Shown: piece after piece, positions 1-9,578 of the stretch
Layout: each line of letters starts with the position of its first letter
Position numbering within the stretch: the stretch's first letter is position 1
NCBI RefSeq assembly: GCF_000218545.1
Contig: NC_015671.1
Span: forward strand, 682,001-746,000
DNA: 64,000 nucleotides
DNA from: Cellulomonas gilvus ATCC 13127
GTDB taxonomy: Bacteria; Actinomycetota; Actinomycetes; Actinomycetales; Cellulomonadaceae
Direction of reading: 5' to 3'
Notes under the pieces: model-generated
Told to the model about the DNA's origin: nothing
Seen by the model: the letters and a program-made list of their open reading frames with translations, nothing else
Databases searched by the model: none
Program-made: the position numbers and the translations under genes

Positions 1-1402
1 CGTCGAGCGCCGCGGCGCCGACGCCGCGCAGCCAGGACTCGAGGTACCGGACCGCCACCGAGACGTTGCCGCGCAGGCCCGCGTCGGTCACCGCACCCGG
101 CTCCGCCCCGCCGGCGGACGGGATGTCCAGGAGCTGGGCCTCGGTGACGTGGACGTCCTCACGCAGGCGGTGCCGCTGGTCGACGCGGTCGCCCAGGGCC
201 TCGTCGAACACCTCACGCGCGACGGGCACCAGGTCCGGGTGCGCCACCCAGGTGCCGTCGAACCCCTGGCCGGCCTCGCGCTGCTTGTCCGCGCGCACCT
301 GCTGGAGGGCACGCGACGTCACCTCGGGCGAGCGGCGGTTGGGGATGAAGGCGCTCATGCCGCCGATCGCCTGGGCGCCGCGCCGGTGGCACGTGGCCAC
401 CAGCAGCTCGGTGTACGCCTGCATGAACGGCACGGTCATGGTGACGCGCGAGCGGTCGGGCAGGACGAACCGGGGGCCGCGGTTCCGGAAGCTCTTGATG
501 ACGCTGAAGATGTAGTCCCAGCGGCCCGCGTTGAGCCCGGCGCAGTGGTCGCGCAGCTCGTAGAGGATCTCCTCCATCTCGAACGCGGCCGTGATCGTCT
601 CGATGAGGACGGTCGCGCGGATGGTGCCGTGCGGCAGGTCCAGGTAGGTCTCGGTGAACCGGAAGACCTCGTCCCAGAGCCGGGCCTCGAGGTGACCCTC
701 GAGCTTGGGCAGGTAGAGGTACGGTCCGCGGCCGGAGTCGATCAGCGCACGGGCGTTGTGGAACAGGTACAGCCCGGCGTCGACCAGCGAGGCCGACGAC
801 GAGCCGCGCTGGCCGGCACGGTCGACGAACGCGATGTGCTTCTCGGTGAGGTGCCACCCGCGGGGCCGGAACACGATCGTCGGGGTCTGGGGCCGGACGC
901 GGTACTCCTTGCCCTCGGGCGTGGTGAAGTCCACCTGGCCGCGGATCGCGTCGAACAGGTTGAGCTGGCCGCCGACGACGTTGGTCCACGTGGGGCTCAT
1001 GGCGTCCTCGTGGTCGGCGAGCCACACCTTGGCGCCCGAGTTCAGCGCGTTGACGGTCATCTTGCGGTCGGTGGGGCCGGTGATCTCCACCCGGCGGTCC
1101 TCGAGGCCCGGGCCGGGGCCGGCGACGCGCCACGCGGGGTCGGCGCGGATGCCCGCGGTCAGCGGCAGGAACCCGGGATCGGCGCCGTTGGACCACCGGT
1201 CGCGGCGGTGCTGGCGGGCCAGCAGCAGGTCGTGCCGGCGGCCCGCGAACCGCGCGTGCAGGTCGGTGAGGAAGTCGAGCGCCGCGGGCGTGAGGATCTC
1301 GGTGGTGCCGGGAACGTCCGCGCCGGGGGTGACCTCGAGGCGGGGCCGGGCGTACGGGTCGGTGAGCATGGTGCGGCTGGCCAGGGGCGTGATGACGGTC
1401 AT
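1..1402 (-). CDS. aceB: Malate synthase A (3' end beyond window)
   Basis: Condenses glyoxylate with acetyl-CoA to malate, the second enzyme of the glyoxylate shunt, in the cytosol. The minus frame is open from an ATG at 1402 to the window edge and gives 467 residues of a family that usually has about 530, so only the C-terminal tail is missing. Family-typical stretches are visible: [18 protein letters not shown], then [17 protein letters not shown], then a region with [13 protein letters not shown] and [19 protein letters not shown], and later [12 protein letters not shown]. It lies directly downstream of isocitrate lyase on the same strand (96-bp gap holding a hairpin), so the two shunt enzymes can be co-transcribed. 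The upstream minus-strand sequence GAAGGAGAACCGCC supplies a ribosome site for the ATG. Confidence 0.95.
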   Translation of the reverse strand, partial: MTVITPLASRTMLTDPYARPRLEVTPGADVPGTTEILTPAALDFLTDLHARFAGRRHDLLLARQHRRDRWSNGADPGFLPLTAGIRADPAWRVAGPGPGLEDRRVEITGPTDRKMTVNALNSGAKVWLADHEDAMSPTWTNVVGGQLNLFDAIRGQVDFTTPEGKEYRVRPQTPTIVFRPRGWHLTEKHIAFVDRAGQRGSSSASLVDAGLYLFHNARALIDSGRGPYLYLPKLEGHLEARLWDEVFRFTETYLDLPHGTIRATVLIETITAAFEMEEILYELRDHCAGLNAGRWDYIFSVIKSFRNRGPRFVLPDRSRVTMTVPFMQAYTELLVATCHRRGAQAIGGMSAFIPNRRSPEVTSRALQQVRADKQREAGQGFDGTWVAHPDLVPVAREVFDEALGDRVDQRHRLREDVHVTEAQLLDIPSAGGAEPGAVTDAGLRGNVSVAVRYLESWLRGVGAAALD

Positions 1403-1446
1403 GGCGGTTCTCCTTCAGGACTCCGGATGGGGACGACGAGGGTGCG

Positions 1447-1481
1447 CGCGGGGCCGTGGCGACGCTGCGCACGGCCCCGCG
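1447..1481 (-). terminator. GC-rich hairpin between aceA and aceB
   Basis: Perfect 12-bp inverted repeat (CGCGGGGCCGTG with CACGGCCCCGCG, loop 11 bases) just after the aceA stop and before aceB. No T-run follows on the minus strand. It could end some aceA transcripts, lowering aceB relative to aceA, or stabilise the aceA 3' end. Confidence 0.5.
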
Positions 1482-1498
1482 CGGTCGTCGGACGGCGG

Positions 1499-2839
1499 TC
1501 AGTGCGTGAACTGGGCCGTCTCGGTGGAGCCCGCGAGCGCGAGGGTGGCGCTGTCGGGCGAGATCGCGGTGGCGACGCGGTCGAAGTAGCCGGTGCCGAC
1601 CTCGCGCTGGTGACGCGTGGCGGTGTAGCCGTCGGCCTCGGCGTCGATCTCGGCACCCTGCAGCTCGACGTAGGCGCTCATGCCGCGCTGCGCGTACCCG
1701 CGGGCGAGCGTGAACATCGAGTGGTTGAGCGCGTGGAAGCCCGCGAGGGTGATGAACTGGAACGCGTAGCCGTGGCCCGCGAGCTCGCGCTGGAACCGCG
1801 CGATCTGCTCGTCGGACAGGTGCTGGCGCCAGTTGAACGACGGCGAGCAGTTGTAGGCCAGGAGCTTGCCGGGGTGCTCGTCGTGGATGCGCTCGGCGAA
1901 CTCGATCGCCAGCCCCACGTCGGGCGTCGACGTCTCGACCCACAGCAGGTCCGCGAACGGCGCGTACGCGCGCTGCCGGGCGACGACCGCGTCGAGCCCG
2001 GGCCGCACGCGGTAGTAGCCCTCGGCGGTGCGCTCGCCGGTGAGGAACTCGTGGTCGCGCTCGTCGGCGTCGGTGGTGAGCAGGTCCGCGCCGAGCGCGT
2101 CGGTGCGCGCGACGATCACGGTGGGCACCCCGGCGACGTCGGCCGCGAGCCGGGCGGCGGACAGCGTGCGCACGTGCTGGCTCGTCGGGACCAGCACCTT
2201 GCCGCCCAGGTGGCCGCACTTCTTCTCGGCCGCGAGCTGGTCCTCCCAGTGCACGCCCGCGGCGCCGGCCGCGATCATCGCGTGCATGAGCTCGTAGGCG
2301 TTGAGGGGGCCGCCGAACCCGGCCTCGGCGTCCGCGACGATCGGTGCGAGCCACTCGCGCGTGCGGCGGCCGTGCTCGGCGACGTCGATCTGGTCGGCAC
2401 GCAGCAGCGCGTTGTTGATGCGCCGGACCACCGCGGGCACCGAGTTGGCGGGGTAGAGCGACTGGTCCGGGTAGGTCTGCCCGGACAGGTTCGCGTCGGC
2501 GGCGACCTGCCAGCCGGACAGGTAGATGGCCTCGAGGCCGGCCTTGACCTGCTGGACGGCCTGGTTGCCGGTGAGCGCGCCGAGCGCGGGCACGTGCGTG
2601 CGGCTGTGCAGCAGCTCCCACAGCCGCTCGGCGCCGCGCCGGGCCAGCGTGTGCTCCTCGCGGACGGAACCCCGCAGCGCCACGACGTCGGCCGCGGTGT
2701 GGGACCGGCGGACGCCGGCCCAGCGCGGGTCGATCTCCCACGACGCGGCGAGCTCGGCCGCCGTCGTGGTCTGGTCGCCGGTGCGGGGGTGGCCCGGCTG
2801 CTCGCGCCGAGCAGTGGTCGGGTCCGTCTGCGTGGTCAT
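1499..2839 (-). CDS. aceA: Isocitrate lyase
   Basis: Cleaves isocitrate to succinate and glyoxylate, the committed step of the glyoxylate shunt used on acetate and fatty acids. The protein has 446 residues, normal for the bacterial family. The signature KKCGHLGGK with the catalytic cysteine sits at residues 206-214. [23 protein letters not shown] (about 91-113) and the NCSPSFNW element further on are also typical. The ATG at 2839 has an excellent ribosome site on the minus strand (GGAGGTCACG before ATG). It is divergent from the RamB-like regulator at 2992, with a 152-bp shared promoter region, and is followed by aceB. By analogy with Corynebacterium and Mycobacterium, the neighbouring regulator probably controls it. 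Confidence 0.97.
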   Translation of the reverse strand: MTTQTDPTTARREQPGHPRTGDQTTTAAELAASWEIDPRWAGVRRSHTAADVVALRGSVREEHTLARRGAERLWELLHSRTHVPALGALTGNQAVQQVKAGLEAIYLSGWQVAADANLSGQTYPDQSLYPANSVPAVVRRINNALLRADQIDVAEHGRRTREWLAPIVADAEAGFGGPLNAYELMHAMIAAGAAGVHWEDQLAAEKKCGHLGGKVLVPTSQHVRTLSAARLAADVAGVPTVIVARTDALGADLLTTDADERDHEFLTGERTAEGYYRVRPGLDAVVARQRAYAPFADLLWVETSTPDVGLAIEFAERIHDEHPGKLLAYNCSPSFNWRQHLSDEQIARFQRELAGHGYAFQFITLAGFHALNHSMFTLARGYAQRGMSAYVELQGAEIDAEADGYTATRHQREVGTGYFDRVATAISPDSATLALAGSTETAQFTH

Positions 2840-2991
2840 CGTGACCTCCGTGGGCTTCTGGGGTTCTTCTCGGCCGGGGTGGCCTGACCACCACGTTGCT
2901 GCACGCGCGCCGCTTCTTCCCCGGTCGGAGACGGAGAAGATCCGCGGAACTTCTCCTCGACAGAACTACCCGACGGTGTGACGCTGGACAC
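2840..2991. promoter_or_regulatory. Divergent aceA / RamB-like regulator promoter region
   Basis: The 152-bp gap between aceA (minus) and the regulator at 2992 (plus) holds four short related elements: GGTTCTTCTCGG near 2863, GCTTCTTCCCC near 2910, GGAGAAGATC near 2933 and GAACTTCTCC near 2949. The last resembles part of the A/GAACTTTGCAAA RamB site of Corynebacterium only weakly. A regulator bound here could act on both genes. The site assignment is inference. Confidence 0.4.
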
Positions 2992-4518
2992 ATGACGACG
3001 ACGTCGACGACGAGCCCGCGTCGAGCCCCGCAGCCCTCCGGCGCGCGGCGGGGCGAGCGCCAGGGGCCGGAGACGCCCGCCGCGCACGGCGGGCTCGACA
3101 CGCTCGTGCTGGGGCGCCGGATCCGGCATCTGCGTACGCAGCGCGGGCTGACGCTGGAGGACCTCGGCACGGCGATCGGCCGCGCACCCTCGCAGGTGTC
3201 GATGCTCGAGAACGGCCACCGCGAGCCCAAGCTCAGCCTGCTCGCGCAGATCGCGGACGCGCTCGACGTGCCGCTGGCCGAGCTGCTGCGCACCGAGCCG
3301 CCGAGCCGGCGCGCGGCCCTCGAGGTCGAGCTCGAACGTGCGCAGCGCGGTCCGCTGTTCGGCCAGCTCGGCCTGCCGACGGTCAAGGTCGGCAAGTCGC
3401 TGCCGTCGGATGCGCTCGAGGCGCTCGTGGCGCTGCAGCACCAGGTCGAGCGGCTGCTCACCGAGCACGCCGCGACGCCCGAGGAGGCGCGCCGCGCGAA
3501 CGCCGAGCTGCGCGCACGCATGCGCGAGCGGGACAACTACTTCCCTGAGCTCGAGGACCACGCGAGCACGCTGCTCGCCGCGATCGGGCACACGGGCGGC
3601 CCGCTGTCGCAGCGCGCGACCGCGGACATCGCGGCGCACCTGGGGTTCACGCTGCACCACGTGCCGGACCTCCCGCACTCCACCCGCACCGTGACCGACC
3701 TGGCGCACGGCCGCATCTACCTGCCGCAGGGCGAGCGGGGCGGCAGCGACTCGCGGTCGCCGCTGCTGCAGGCGCTGGCCAGCCACGTCCTGGGACACGC
3801 CGAGCCGCGCGACTACCGCGACTTCCTGCGGCAGCGCGTCGAGGCCAACTACCTGGCCGCGGCGCTCATGCTGCCGCGGGACAGCGCGGTGGCGTTCCTG
3901 ACGGCGGCCAAGGACGAGCGCCGGCTGTCCGTCGAGGACCTGCGCGACGCGTTCGCGGTGCCGTACGAGACCGCGGCGCACCGGTTCACCAACCTCGCGA
4001 CCCGGCACCTGGACCTGCCCGTGCACTTCATGAAGGTCCACGAGGGCGGCACGCTGCACAAGGCGTACGAGAACGACGGCGTCGCGTTCCCGTCCGACCC
4101 GCTGGGCGCGATCGAGGGCCAGCCCGTGTGCCGGCACTGGACGGCGCGCGTGGTGTTCACGCTCGAGGACCGGTTCTCGCCGTACTACCAGTACACGGAC
4201 ACGTCGTCGGGCACGTACTGGTGCACGTCGCGCGTGCAGCCGTCCTCGCAGGGCGCGTTCTCCGTCTCGGTGGGGGTGCCGTTCGCGCACGTGCGCTGGT
4301 TCCGCGGCCGGGAGACCGCCGAGCGCTCGAAGTCGCGCTGCCCGGACCCGTCGTGCTGCCGGCAGCCGCCCACCGAGCTCGCACAGCGGTGGGAGGGCTC
4401 GTCGTGGCCGTCGGCCCGCCCGCACGCGTCCCTGCTCGCGGCGCTGCCCGTGGGCGTGTTCCCGGGCGTCGACACCACCGAGGTCTACGAGTTCCTGGAC
4501 CGGCACGCCCCCGCCTGA
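2992..4518 (+). CDS. RamB/ScfR-type XRE regulator (paralogue 1)
   Basis: Transcriptional regulator of the short-chain fatty acyl (ScfR/RamB) family. In Corynebacterium and Mycobacterium, RamB controls acetate and glyoxylate genes. About 508 residues from the ATG at 2992; the frame is open upstream, but residues before this ATG look like non-coding spacer. Domains: an XRE helix-turn-helix at about 40-100 (LGRRIRHLRTQRGLTLEDLG...SQVSMLENGHREPKLSLL), then an IrrE/ImmA-like and DUF2083 ligand-sensing region, ending in a cysteine-rich tail (VCRHW, YWCTSR, then CPDPSCCR). It is divergent from aceA, which makes that operon the obvious target. A close paralogue lies at 6568-8046. Whether the cysteines bind metal, a cluster or acyl-CoA is not known from sequence. 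Confidence 0.88.
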   Translation: MTTTSTTSPRRAPQPSGARRGERQGPETPAAHGGLDTLVLGRRIRHLRTQRGLTLEDLGTAIGRAPSQVSMLENGHREPKLSLLAQIADALDVPLAELLRTEPPSRRAALEVELERAQRGPLFGQLGLPTVKVGKSLPSDALEALVALQHQVERLLTEHAATPEEARRANAELRARMRERDNYFPELEDHASTLLAAIGHTGGPLSQRATADIAAHLGFTLHHVPDLPHSTRTVTDLAHGRIYLPQGERGGSDSRSPLLQALASHVLGHAEPRDYRDFLRQRVEANYLAAALMLPRDSAVAFLTAAKDERRLSVEDLRDAFAVPYETAAHRFTNLATRHLDLPVHFMKVHEGGTLHKAYENDGVAFPSDPLGAIEGQPVCRHWTARVVFTLEDRFSPYYQYTDTSSGTYWCTSRVQPSSQGAFSVSVGVPFAHVRWFRGRETAERSKSRCPDPSCCRQPPTELAQRWEGSSWPSARPHASLLAALPVGVFPGVDTTEVYEFLDRHAPA

Positions 4519-4543
4519 CCCGGCGGCCCGGCTACCGCGCAAC

Positions 4544-4582
4544 GGGTGGACCTCGTCCGGCCGGGCGTGACGAGGTCCACCC
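4544..4582. terminator. Bidirectional terminator between convergent genes
   Basis: Perfect 14-bp inverted repeat (GGGTGGACCTCGTC with GACGAGGTCCACCC, loop 11) midway between the convergent ends of the regulator at 2992-4518 and PEP carboxykinase. The position suits termination in both directions. Confidence 0.7.
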
Positions 4583-4591
4583 GATCCGGGG

Positions 4592-6451
4592 TCAGGGGCG
4601 CGGCAGGCGGTGGCGCAGGTCGGCGAGCTGGGTGCGCAGCTGCCGCGGGAGGCGGTCGCCGAACTGCGCGAAGAACTCCTCGGTGAGGTCGCACTCGTCG
4701 GCCCACGCGGCGGGGTCGACCGCGAACAGCGCCGCCAGGTCCTCCTCGGGCAGGTCGAGGCCCGTGAGGTCGAGCGCGCCGGGGGCGGGGTGCAGTCCGA
4801 CGGGACCGGCCACGGCACCCTCGTCGGACCCGGACCGCGCGGCGTCCACCTGCCCGACGATCCACGCGAGCACGCGCGAGTTCTCCCCGAACCCCGGCCA
4901 CAGGAACCGGCCCGAGGCCGACTTGCGGAACCAGTTGACGCCGAACACGAGCGGCCGCCCGGCGTCGCTCAGGCCCGCGCCCACGCGCAGCCAGTGCGCC
5001 CAGTGGTCGGCCATCGTGTAGCCGCAGAACGGGAGCATCGCGAACGGGTCGCGGCGCAGCTCGCCGACGGTGCCCTCCGCGGCCGCGGTCTGCTCGGACG
5101 CGACCGTCGCGCCCAGGAACACGCCGTGCTCCCAGTCGAACGCGCGCGTGACCAGCGGGACGTTGGACGCGCGACGACCTCCGAACACGATCGCGTCGAC
5201 CGGCACGCCCGCGGGGTCCTGCCAGCTGTCCGCCATGGTGGGGCACCGCTCGGCGGCGACCGTGAAGCGCGAGTTCGGGTGGGCGGCGGGCCGGCCCGAG
5301 TCCGGCGTCCAGGACCGGCCGGTCCAGTCGGTCAGGTGCGCGGGCGGCTCGGGCGTCAGGCCCTCCCACCACACGTCGCCGTCGTCGGTGAGCGCCACGT
5401 TCGTGAAGATCGTGTCCCGCGCGAGCATCTCGACCGCGGTGGGGTTGGTCTGCACGCCCGTGCCGGGCGCCACGCCGAAGAACCCGGCCTCGGGGTTGAT
5501 GGCCCACAGCCGCCCGTCCTCGCCGGGGCGCAGCCACGCGATGTCGTCGCCGATGGTCTCGACCGTCCAGCCCGGCAGCGTGGGGGCGAGCATCGCGAAG
5601 TTGGTCTTGCCGCAGGCGGAGGGGAACGCCGCCGCCACGTGGTAGCGGCGGCCGTCGGGGGACGTGACCCGGACCAGGAGCATGTGCTCGGCCAGCCAGC
5701 CCTCGTCGCGGCCCATGACCGACGCGATGCGCAGCGCGAAGCACTTCTTGCCGAGCAGCGCGTTGCCGCCGTACCCGGACCCGAACGACCAGATCTCCCG
5801 TGTCTCGGGGAAGTGCGCGATGTACTTGGTCGGATGGCACGGCCAGGGCACGTCGGGCGTGCGCGTGCCGTCGGGCGCGACGAGCGGGGCGCCGACGCTG
5901 TGCACCGCGGGCACGAACGGCGCGCCGGCGTGGATCAGGTCGAGCACCGCGGTGCCCACGCGCGTCATGGTGCCCATGCTCACCACCACGTACGGCGAGT
6001 CGGTGATCTCGACGCCCAGGCGGGCCAGCGGGCTGCCGATCGGCCCCATCGCGAACGGGACCACGTACATGGTGCGGCCGCGCATGGCCCCCGCGAACAC
6101 GCCTGCGAGCTCGGCGCGCATCACGTGCGGCTCCCGCCAGTTGTTCGTGGGTCCGGCGTCCTGCTCCGCGGCCGAGCAGATGAACGTGCGGGACTCGACG
6201 CGCGCCACGTCGTCGGGATCCGAGCGCGCCAGGTAGGAGCCGGGGCGGAGCTGCGGGTCCAGCGGCAGGAGAGTCCCGGTCTCGACCATCTGCGCGACGA
6301 GCGCGCGACGCTCGGCCGCCGACCCGTCGCACCAGACGACCTCGTCGGGCTCGGTGAGCGCGGCGACCGCCTCGACCCAGCGGTGCAGGTCGAGCGGCTC
6401 GCCGGGGACGACGGTCGGCAGGTGCGGCACGCGCAACGAGGTGGCGGTCAT
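4592..6451 (-). CDS. pckG: Phosphoenolpyruvate carboxykinase (GTP)
   Basis: Converts oxaloacetate and GTP to phosphoenolpyruvate, the gateway to gluconeogenesis from C2 compounds. It has 619 residues, the usual size of the GTP-dependent form. Visible motifs: FPSACGKTN at 276-284 (the kinase-1 P-loop with the catalytic cysteine), [11 protein letters not shown] at about 227-237, and [25 protein letters not shown] near the C-terminus. The ATG at 6451 is preceded on the minus strand by CTGGAGCCACC. It lies between two RamB-like regulators, close to the glyoxylate genes, so the island covers acetate assimilation through to sugar synthesis. The upstream gap (6452-6567) holds TGTCAAG repeats that are candidate operators. 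Confidence 0.97.
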   Translation of the reverse strand: MTATSLRVPHLPTVVPGEPLDLHRWVEAVAALTEPDEVVWCDGSAAERRALVAQMVETGTLLPLDPQLRPGSYLARSDPDDVARVESRTFICSAAEQDAGPTNNWREPHVMRAELAGVFAGAMRGRTMYVVPFAMGPIGSPLARLGVEITDSPYVVVSMGTMTRVGTAVLDLIHAGAPFVPAVHSVGAPLVAPDGTRTPDVPWPCHPTKYIAHFPETREIWSFGSGYGGNALLGKKCFALRIASVMGRDEGWLAEHMLLVRVTSPDGRRYHVAAAFPSACGKTNFAMLAPTLPGWTVETIGDDIAWLRPGEDGRLWAINPEAGFFGVAPGTGVQTNPTAVEMLARDTIFTNVALTDDGDVWWEGLTPEPPAHLTDWTGRSWTPDSGRPAAHPNSRFTVAAERCPTMADSWQDPAGVPVDAIVFGGRRASNVPLVTRAFDWEHGVFLGATVASEQTAAAEGTVGELRRDPFAMLPFCGYTMADHWAHWLRVGAGLSDAGRPLVFGVNWFRKSASGRFLWPGFGENSRVLAWIVGQVDAARSGSDEGAVAGPVGLHPAPGALDLTGLDLPEEDLAALFAVDPAAWADECDLTEEFFAQFGDRLPRQLRTQLADLRHRLPRP

Positions 6452-6495
6452 GGTGGCTCCAGACGTCAGCGGGCGGGCTTTCCCTCTCGATCGTC

Positions 6496-6553
6496 TGTCA
6501 AGGCCCGCGGCTCCACGCGCTGGCTACGGTGTCAAGTTTCGCGGTTCTTGACA
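6496..6553. promoter_or_regulatory. TGTCAAG repeats and promoter ahead of the second RamB-like gene
   Basis: TGTCAAG occurs at 6496-6502 and again at 6530-6536. The second copy forms a perfect inverted repeat with CTTGACA at 6547-6553 (10-base spacer). A -10-like TAGAGT follows at 6554-6559, and the GTG start at 6568 comes 8 bases later, so the regulator is probably leaderless and the dyad overlies its promoter. The lone 6496 copy faces pckG. A likely autoregulatory or pckG operator; the bound protein is inferred. Confidence 0.5.
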
Positions 6554-6567
6554 TAGAGTGACGTTCC

Positions 6568-8046
6568 GTGACATCAGCCGACGAGACGCTCACGGTCGGT
6601 CGCCGCATCCGGCACCTGCGCACGGCCCGTGGGCTCACGCTCGACGCGCTCGGGCAGCGGGTCGGCGTGACGTCCTCCATGCTCTCGCTGGTCGAGAACG
6701 GCCGCCGTGAGCCGCGGCTGACGCTGCTGCGGGACCTGGCCGACGCGCTGGGCGTCACGCTCAACGAGCTCATCGACCCCGAGCCGCCCACGCGCCGCGC
6801 GGCGCTCGAGATCGAGCTGGACCGCGCGCAGCGCACCGCGCCGTTCCAGCGGCTCGGCCTGCCCGTGGTCCGGCCCGGCCGCACGCTGCCGACGCCCGTG
6901 CTCGAGCAGCTCGTCGGGCTGCACGCCGAGCTCGCGCGGCGCGAGCGCCAGGCCGTGGCCACACCCGAGGAGGCGCGCCGCGCGAACACCGCCCTGCGCC
7001 TGGCCCGCCAGGAGCGTGACAACCACTTCCCCGAGCTGGAGGACCTCGCCGAGCGCCTGGTGCGCGAGGTCGGGTACACCTCGGGACCGCTCACGCACCG
7101 CACGGTGTGGCGCATGGCCGAGCGCATGGGCTTCGAGATCCGGCACGTCGACGACCTGCCGCGCTCGACCCGGACGGTCACCGACCTCGAGCACGGCCGC
7201 ATCTACCTGCCGCCCGCGTCCACGCCCGGCGGGCACGGCCTGCGCTCGCTCGCGCTGCAGGCCATGGCGCACCGGCTGCTCGACCACGACCGTCCGCGGT
7301 CCTACGAGGCGTTCCTGCGGCAGCGCATGGAGATCACCTACTTCGCGTCCTGCTGCCTGATGCCGCAGAGCGCCGCGGTCGACTTCCTGGCGCGGCGCAA
7401 GCGCGCCAAGGAGCTGGCGATCGAGGACTTCCGGGACGCGTTCGGCGTGACGCACGAGGCCGCCGCGCAGCGGTTCACGTCCCTGGCCACGCACCACCTG
7501 GACATCCGCGTGCACTTCCTGCGCATCAACGAGGACGGCTCGATCTACCGCGCGTACGCCAACGACGGGCTGCCGCTGCCCGTGGACGTCACGGGTGCGA
7601 TCGAGGGGCAGGTGGTGTGCCGGCGGTGGGGCGTGCGCGAGGCGCTGTCCCGCCGCGACCACGCGACCGAGTCCTACCAGTACACGGACACGCCCGCGGG
7701 CACGTTCTGGTGCTCGACCCAGCCGGGGGTCGCGCCCACGGGCCGGTTCGCGCTCGCGGTGGGCGTGCCGTTCGCCGCAGCGAAGTGGTTCCGCGGGCGC
7801 GACACCCCGGTCCGGCGTCGCTCCACGTGCCCCGACGAGGGCTGCTGCCGCCGCCCCGACCTGCAGGCGGCAGCGCGCTGGGAGGAGCGCTCGTGGCCGA
7901 GCGCCCGGATCCACCAGCACGTCTTCGCGCCGCTGCCCACCGGCACGTTCCCGGGCGTGGACGCCGCGGAGATGTACGCGTTCCTGGACCGGCACGCCGC
8001 GGCGGCCGACGCGCGCACCCGCGTCGAGTCCGACGACCCGCGCTGA
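6568..8046 (+). CDS. RamB/ScfR-type XRE regulator (paralogue 2)
   Basis: Second acetate/short-chain-acyl regulator of the same family, 492 residues, colinear with the protein at 2992-4518. The XRE helix-turn-helix starts at about residue 11 (GRRIRHLRTARGLTLDALG...MLSLVENGRREPRLTLLRDLADALG). The IrrE-like middle follows, and the tail keeps the same cysteine pattern (VCRRW, FWCSTQ, CPDEGCCRRP). The GTG start is supported by the TAGAGT box 8 bases upstream and by the absence of a Shine-Dalgarno sequence, which suggests leaderless translation. It diverges from pckG, its likeliest target. The two paralogues may split glyoxylate-shunt and gluconeogenic control; this is inference. Confidence 0.88.
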   Translation: MTSADETLTVGRRIRHLRTARGLTLDALGQRVGVTSSMLSLVENGRREPRLTLLRDLADALGVTLNELIDPEPPTRRAALEIELDRAQRTAPFQRLGLPVVRPGRTLPTPVLEQLVGLHAELARRERQAVATPEEARRANTALRLARQERDNHFPELEDLAERLVREVGYTSGPLTHRTVWRMAERMGFEIRHVDDLPRSTRTVTDLEHGRIYLPPASTPGGHGLRSLALQAMAHRLLDHDRPRSYEAFLRQRMEITYFASCCLMPQSAAVDFLARRKRAKELAIEDFRDAFGVTHEAAAQRFTSLATHHLDIRVHFLRINEDGSIYRAYANDGLPLPVDVTGAIEGQVVCRRWGVREALSRRDHATESYQYTDTPAGTFWCSTQPGVAPTGRFALAVGVPFAAAKWFRGRDTPVRRRSTCPDEGCCRRPDLQAAARWEERSWPSARIHQHVFAPLPTGTFPGVDAAEMYAFLDRHAAAADARTRVESDDPR

Positions 8047-8131
8047 TCCGCCACCGCCGCGGGGATGCGGCACGGACGGGCGGTGGGCCTACGATGTGGC
8101 CCGATCGACGAGCGAGGACGCGGGAGGTCAG

Positions 8132-8713
8132 GTGCACACCACAGCACGCCCGGCAGGCACGGGGACGACGACGAGCGGGGCAGCCCGTCGTCGCGCGTAC
8201 GCGCTGGCGGGAGCGGGCCTGACGGCCGTCGCGCTCGCGGGCTGCGCGGGGACGCCCGGTGCGGCCGCGGTGGCCGACGGCCGCGTGATCCCGGCCTCCG
8301 ACGTCCGCGTGGCGATGCAGGAGCTGGGCGCGCTCGGCGGCCAGATCAGCGTCGCGAGCGTGACCTCGGTGCTCGTCCAGGAGCCGATCGTCGCCGAGCT
8401 CGGTGAGCAGTACGGCGTCGGCGCGTCCGACGAGGAGGCCGCCGCGCTGCTCGACCAGAGCGCCACGCAGGCGGACCCCGACGCCGCGCCCGGGACGTAC
8501 TCGGAGCCGACGCTCGCGATCGCGCGCTACACGCTCGTGACGGGCGAGCTGAGCGAGCTCGAGAACGCCGACGAGGTCATCGCCGCGTTCACCGAGCGGC
8601 TGGACGCGCTCGACCTCGAGGTCAACCCGCGCTACGGCACGGCCGACGGCGGCAACGTGGGCGCACCCGCGGCGTGGCCGTGGATCATCACGCCGGTCGA
8701 GGCCGCCCCCTGA
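8132..8713 (+). CDS. SurA N-terminal-like lipoprotein
   Basis: Small secreted lipoprotein of 193 residues. After a short arginine-containing N-terminus comes a hydrophobic stretch ending in the lipobox LAGC (ALAGAGLTAVALAGC, cysteine near residue 34). The mature part begins GTPGAAAVADGRVIPASDVRVAM, the pattern of the SurA-like N-terminal domain found in many actinobacterial lipoproteins. There is no parvulin domain, so isomerase activity is not expected. The GTG at 8132 has GGGAGG 4 bases upstream. It sits immediately before mazG, the position taken by a lipoprotein gene (lpqU) in mycobacteria. A chaperone-like role outside the membrane is a guess. Confidence 0.75.
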   Translation: MHTTARPAGTGTTTSGAARRRAYALAGAGLTAVALAGCAGTPGAAAVADGRVIPASDVRVAMQELGALGGQISVASVTSVLVQEPIVAELGEQYGVGASDEEAAALLDQSATQADPDAAPGTYSEPTLAIARYTLVTGELSELENADEVIAAFTERLDALDLEVNPRYGTADGGNVGAPAAWPWIITPVEAAP

Positions 8714-8724
8714 CGGCGTCCGCC

Positions 8725-9402
8725 GTGCCTCCGGAGGCGTCGCCGGACCCGGCCGCCCGCCTCGCCGAGCTCGTCGCGGTCATGGACCGTCTGCGCTCAC
8801 CCGGGGGCTGCCCGTGGGACGCCGAGCAGACGCACGTCTCGCTCGCGCCCTACGCGCTCGAGGAGGCGTACGAGCTGGTCGAGGCGATCGAGGCCGGAGA
8901 CCGCGCGGGGCTGCGTGAGGAGCTCGGCGACCTGCTGCTGCAGGTGGTGTTCCACGCACGCGTCGCGCAGGAGCACGACCAGGACCCGTTCGACGTCGGC
9001 GACGTCGCGCAGGACCTGGTCGCGAAGCTCGTCCGGCGGCATCCGCACGTGTTCGCGGACGCCGAGCACGCGGCCGACGACGAGGGCCGGCACGTCGCGT
9101 GGGACCGCATCAAGCGCGCCGAGAAGCCCGCGCGGGTCTCGGCGCTCGACGGCGTCCCGCTGGCGCTGGGTGCGCTCGCGCGCACGCAGAAGCTCGTCGG
9201 ACGTGCGGAGCGCGCGGGGCTCGCGGTCGCGCCGGCGCCCGCACCGGCCTCGGACGCGGCCGGGCCCCTCGGCGACCGGCTGTTCGCGCTCGTGCTCGAG
9301 GCGCGTGCCGCGGGTCTCGACGCCGAGGGCGAGCTGCGCCGCACGACCGCGCGGTGGGAGCACGCGGTCCGCGAGGCGGAGGCCGATGCGGGGGAGCGGT
9401 GA
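8725..9402 (+). CDS. mazG: MazG nucleotide pyrophosphohydrolase
   Basis: Hydrolyses nucleoside triphosphates to monophosphates and pyrophosphate, a house-cleaning enzyme. The core is clear: RSPGGCPWDAEQTHVSL, then ALEEAYELVEAIEAGD...LREELGDLLLQVVFHARVA, with the metal-binding EExxE/ExxD arrangement, and VRRHPHVF further on. One MazG domain plus a C-terminal extension. The start is uncertain: GTG 8725 begins 12 bases after the upstream stop, while ATG 8674 would overlap the lipoprotein gene by 40 bases. I prefer 8725 because residues before it look like a frame-shifted copy of the upstream gene. It neighbours pntAB and eno in a backbone cluster. Confidence 0.9.
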   Translation: MPPEASPDPAARLAELVAVMDRLRSPGGCPWDAEQTHVSLAPYALEEAYELVEAIEAGDRAGLREELGDLLLQVVFHARVAQEHDQDPFDVGDVAQDLVAKLVRRHPHVFADAEHAADDEGRHVAWDRIKRAEKPARVSALDGVPLALGALARTQKLVGRAERAGLAVAPAPAPASDAAGPLGDRLFALVLEARAAGLDAEGELRRTTARWEHAVREAEADAGER

Positions 9403-9578
9403 CCGGCGGCGCGCACGTGCGGCGGCCGGTCTGACGGGACGGTGGTCCCCGGTGCTCGTCGCCACCCCTGGGTAGGGTCGGCGCGACGGCTCGGGTGGTC
9501 GCCTGGCCGTCATGTGGACGTCCAGCGCTCACCATGCGGTCGGCGCGGTGTCATGTGGTCGACGATCTGGAGGTGCGC

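Noticed and set aside
2949..2958. A genuine RamB consensus site (A/GAACTTTGCAAA)
   Set aside because: GAACTTCTCC shares only the first six bases with the consensus; too weak to call beyond a candidate region.
213..3536. Very long minus-strand frames overlapping the aceB/aceA region, and similar ones antisense to eno, pntAB and the PRTase fusion
   Set aside because: They are frame shadows of real genes in GC-rich DNA: Arg/Ala/Gly-rich low-complexity products, no domain, no ribosome site, and they run opposite to or out of frame with well-recognised enzymes.
8051..8086. Terminator after the second RamB-like gene
   Set aside because: CCACCGCC and GGCGGTGG pair over 8 bp, but the 20-base loop and lack of a T-run make it weak, and it runs into the next promoter.
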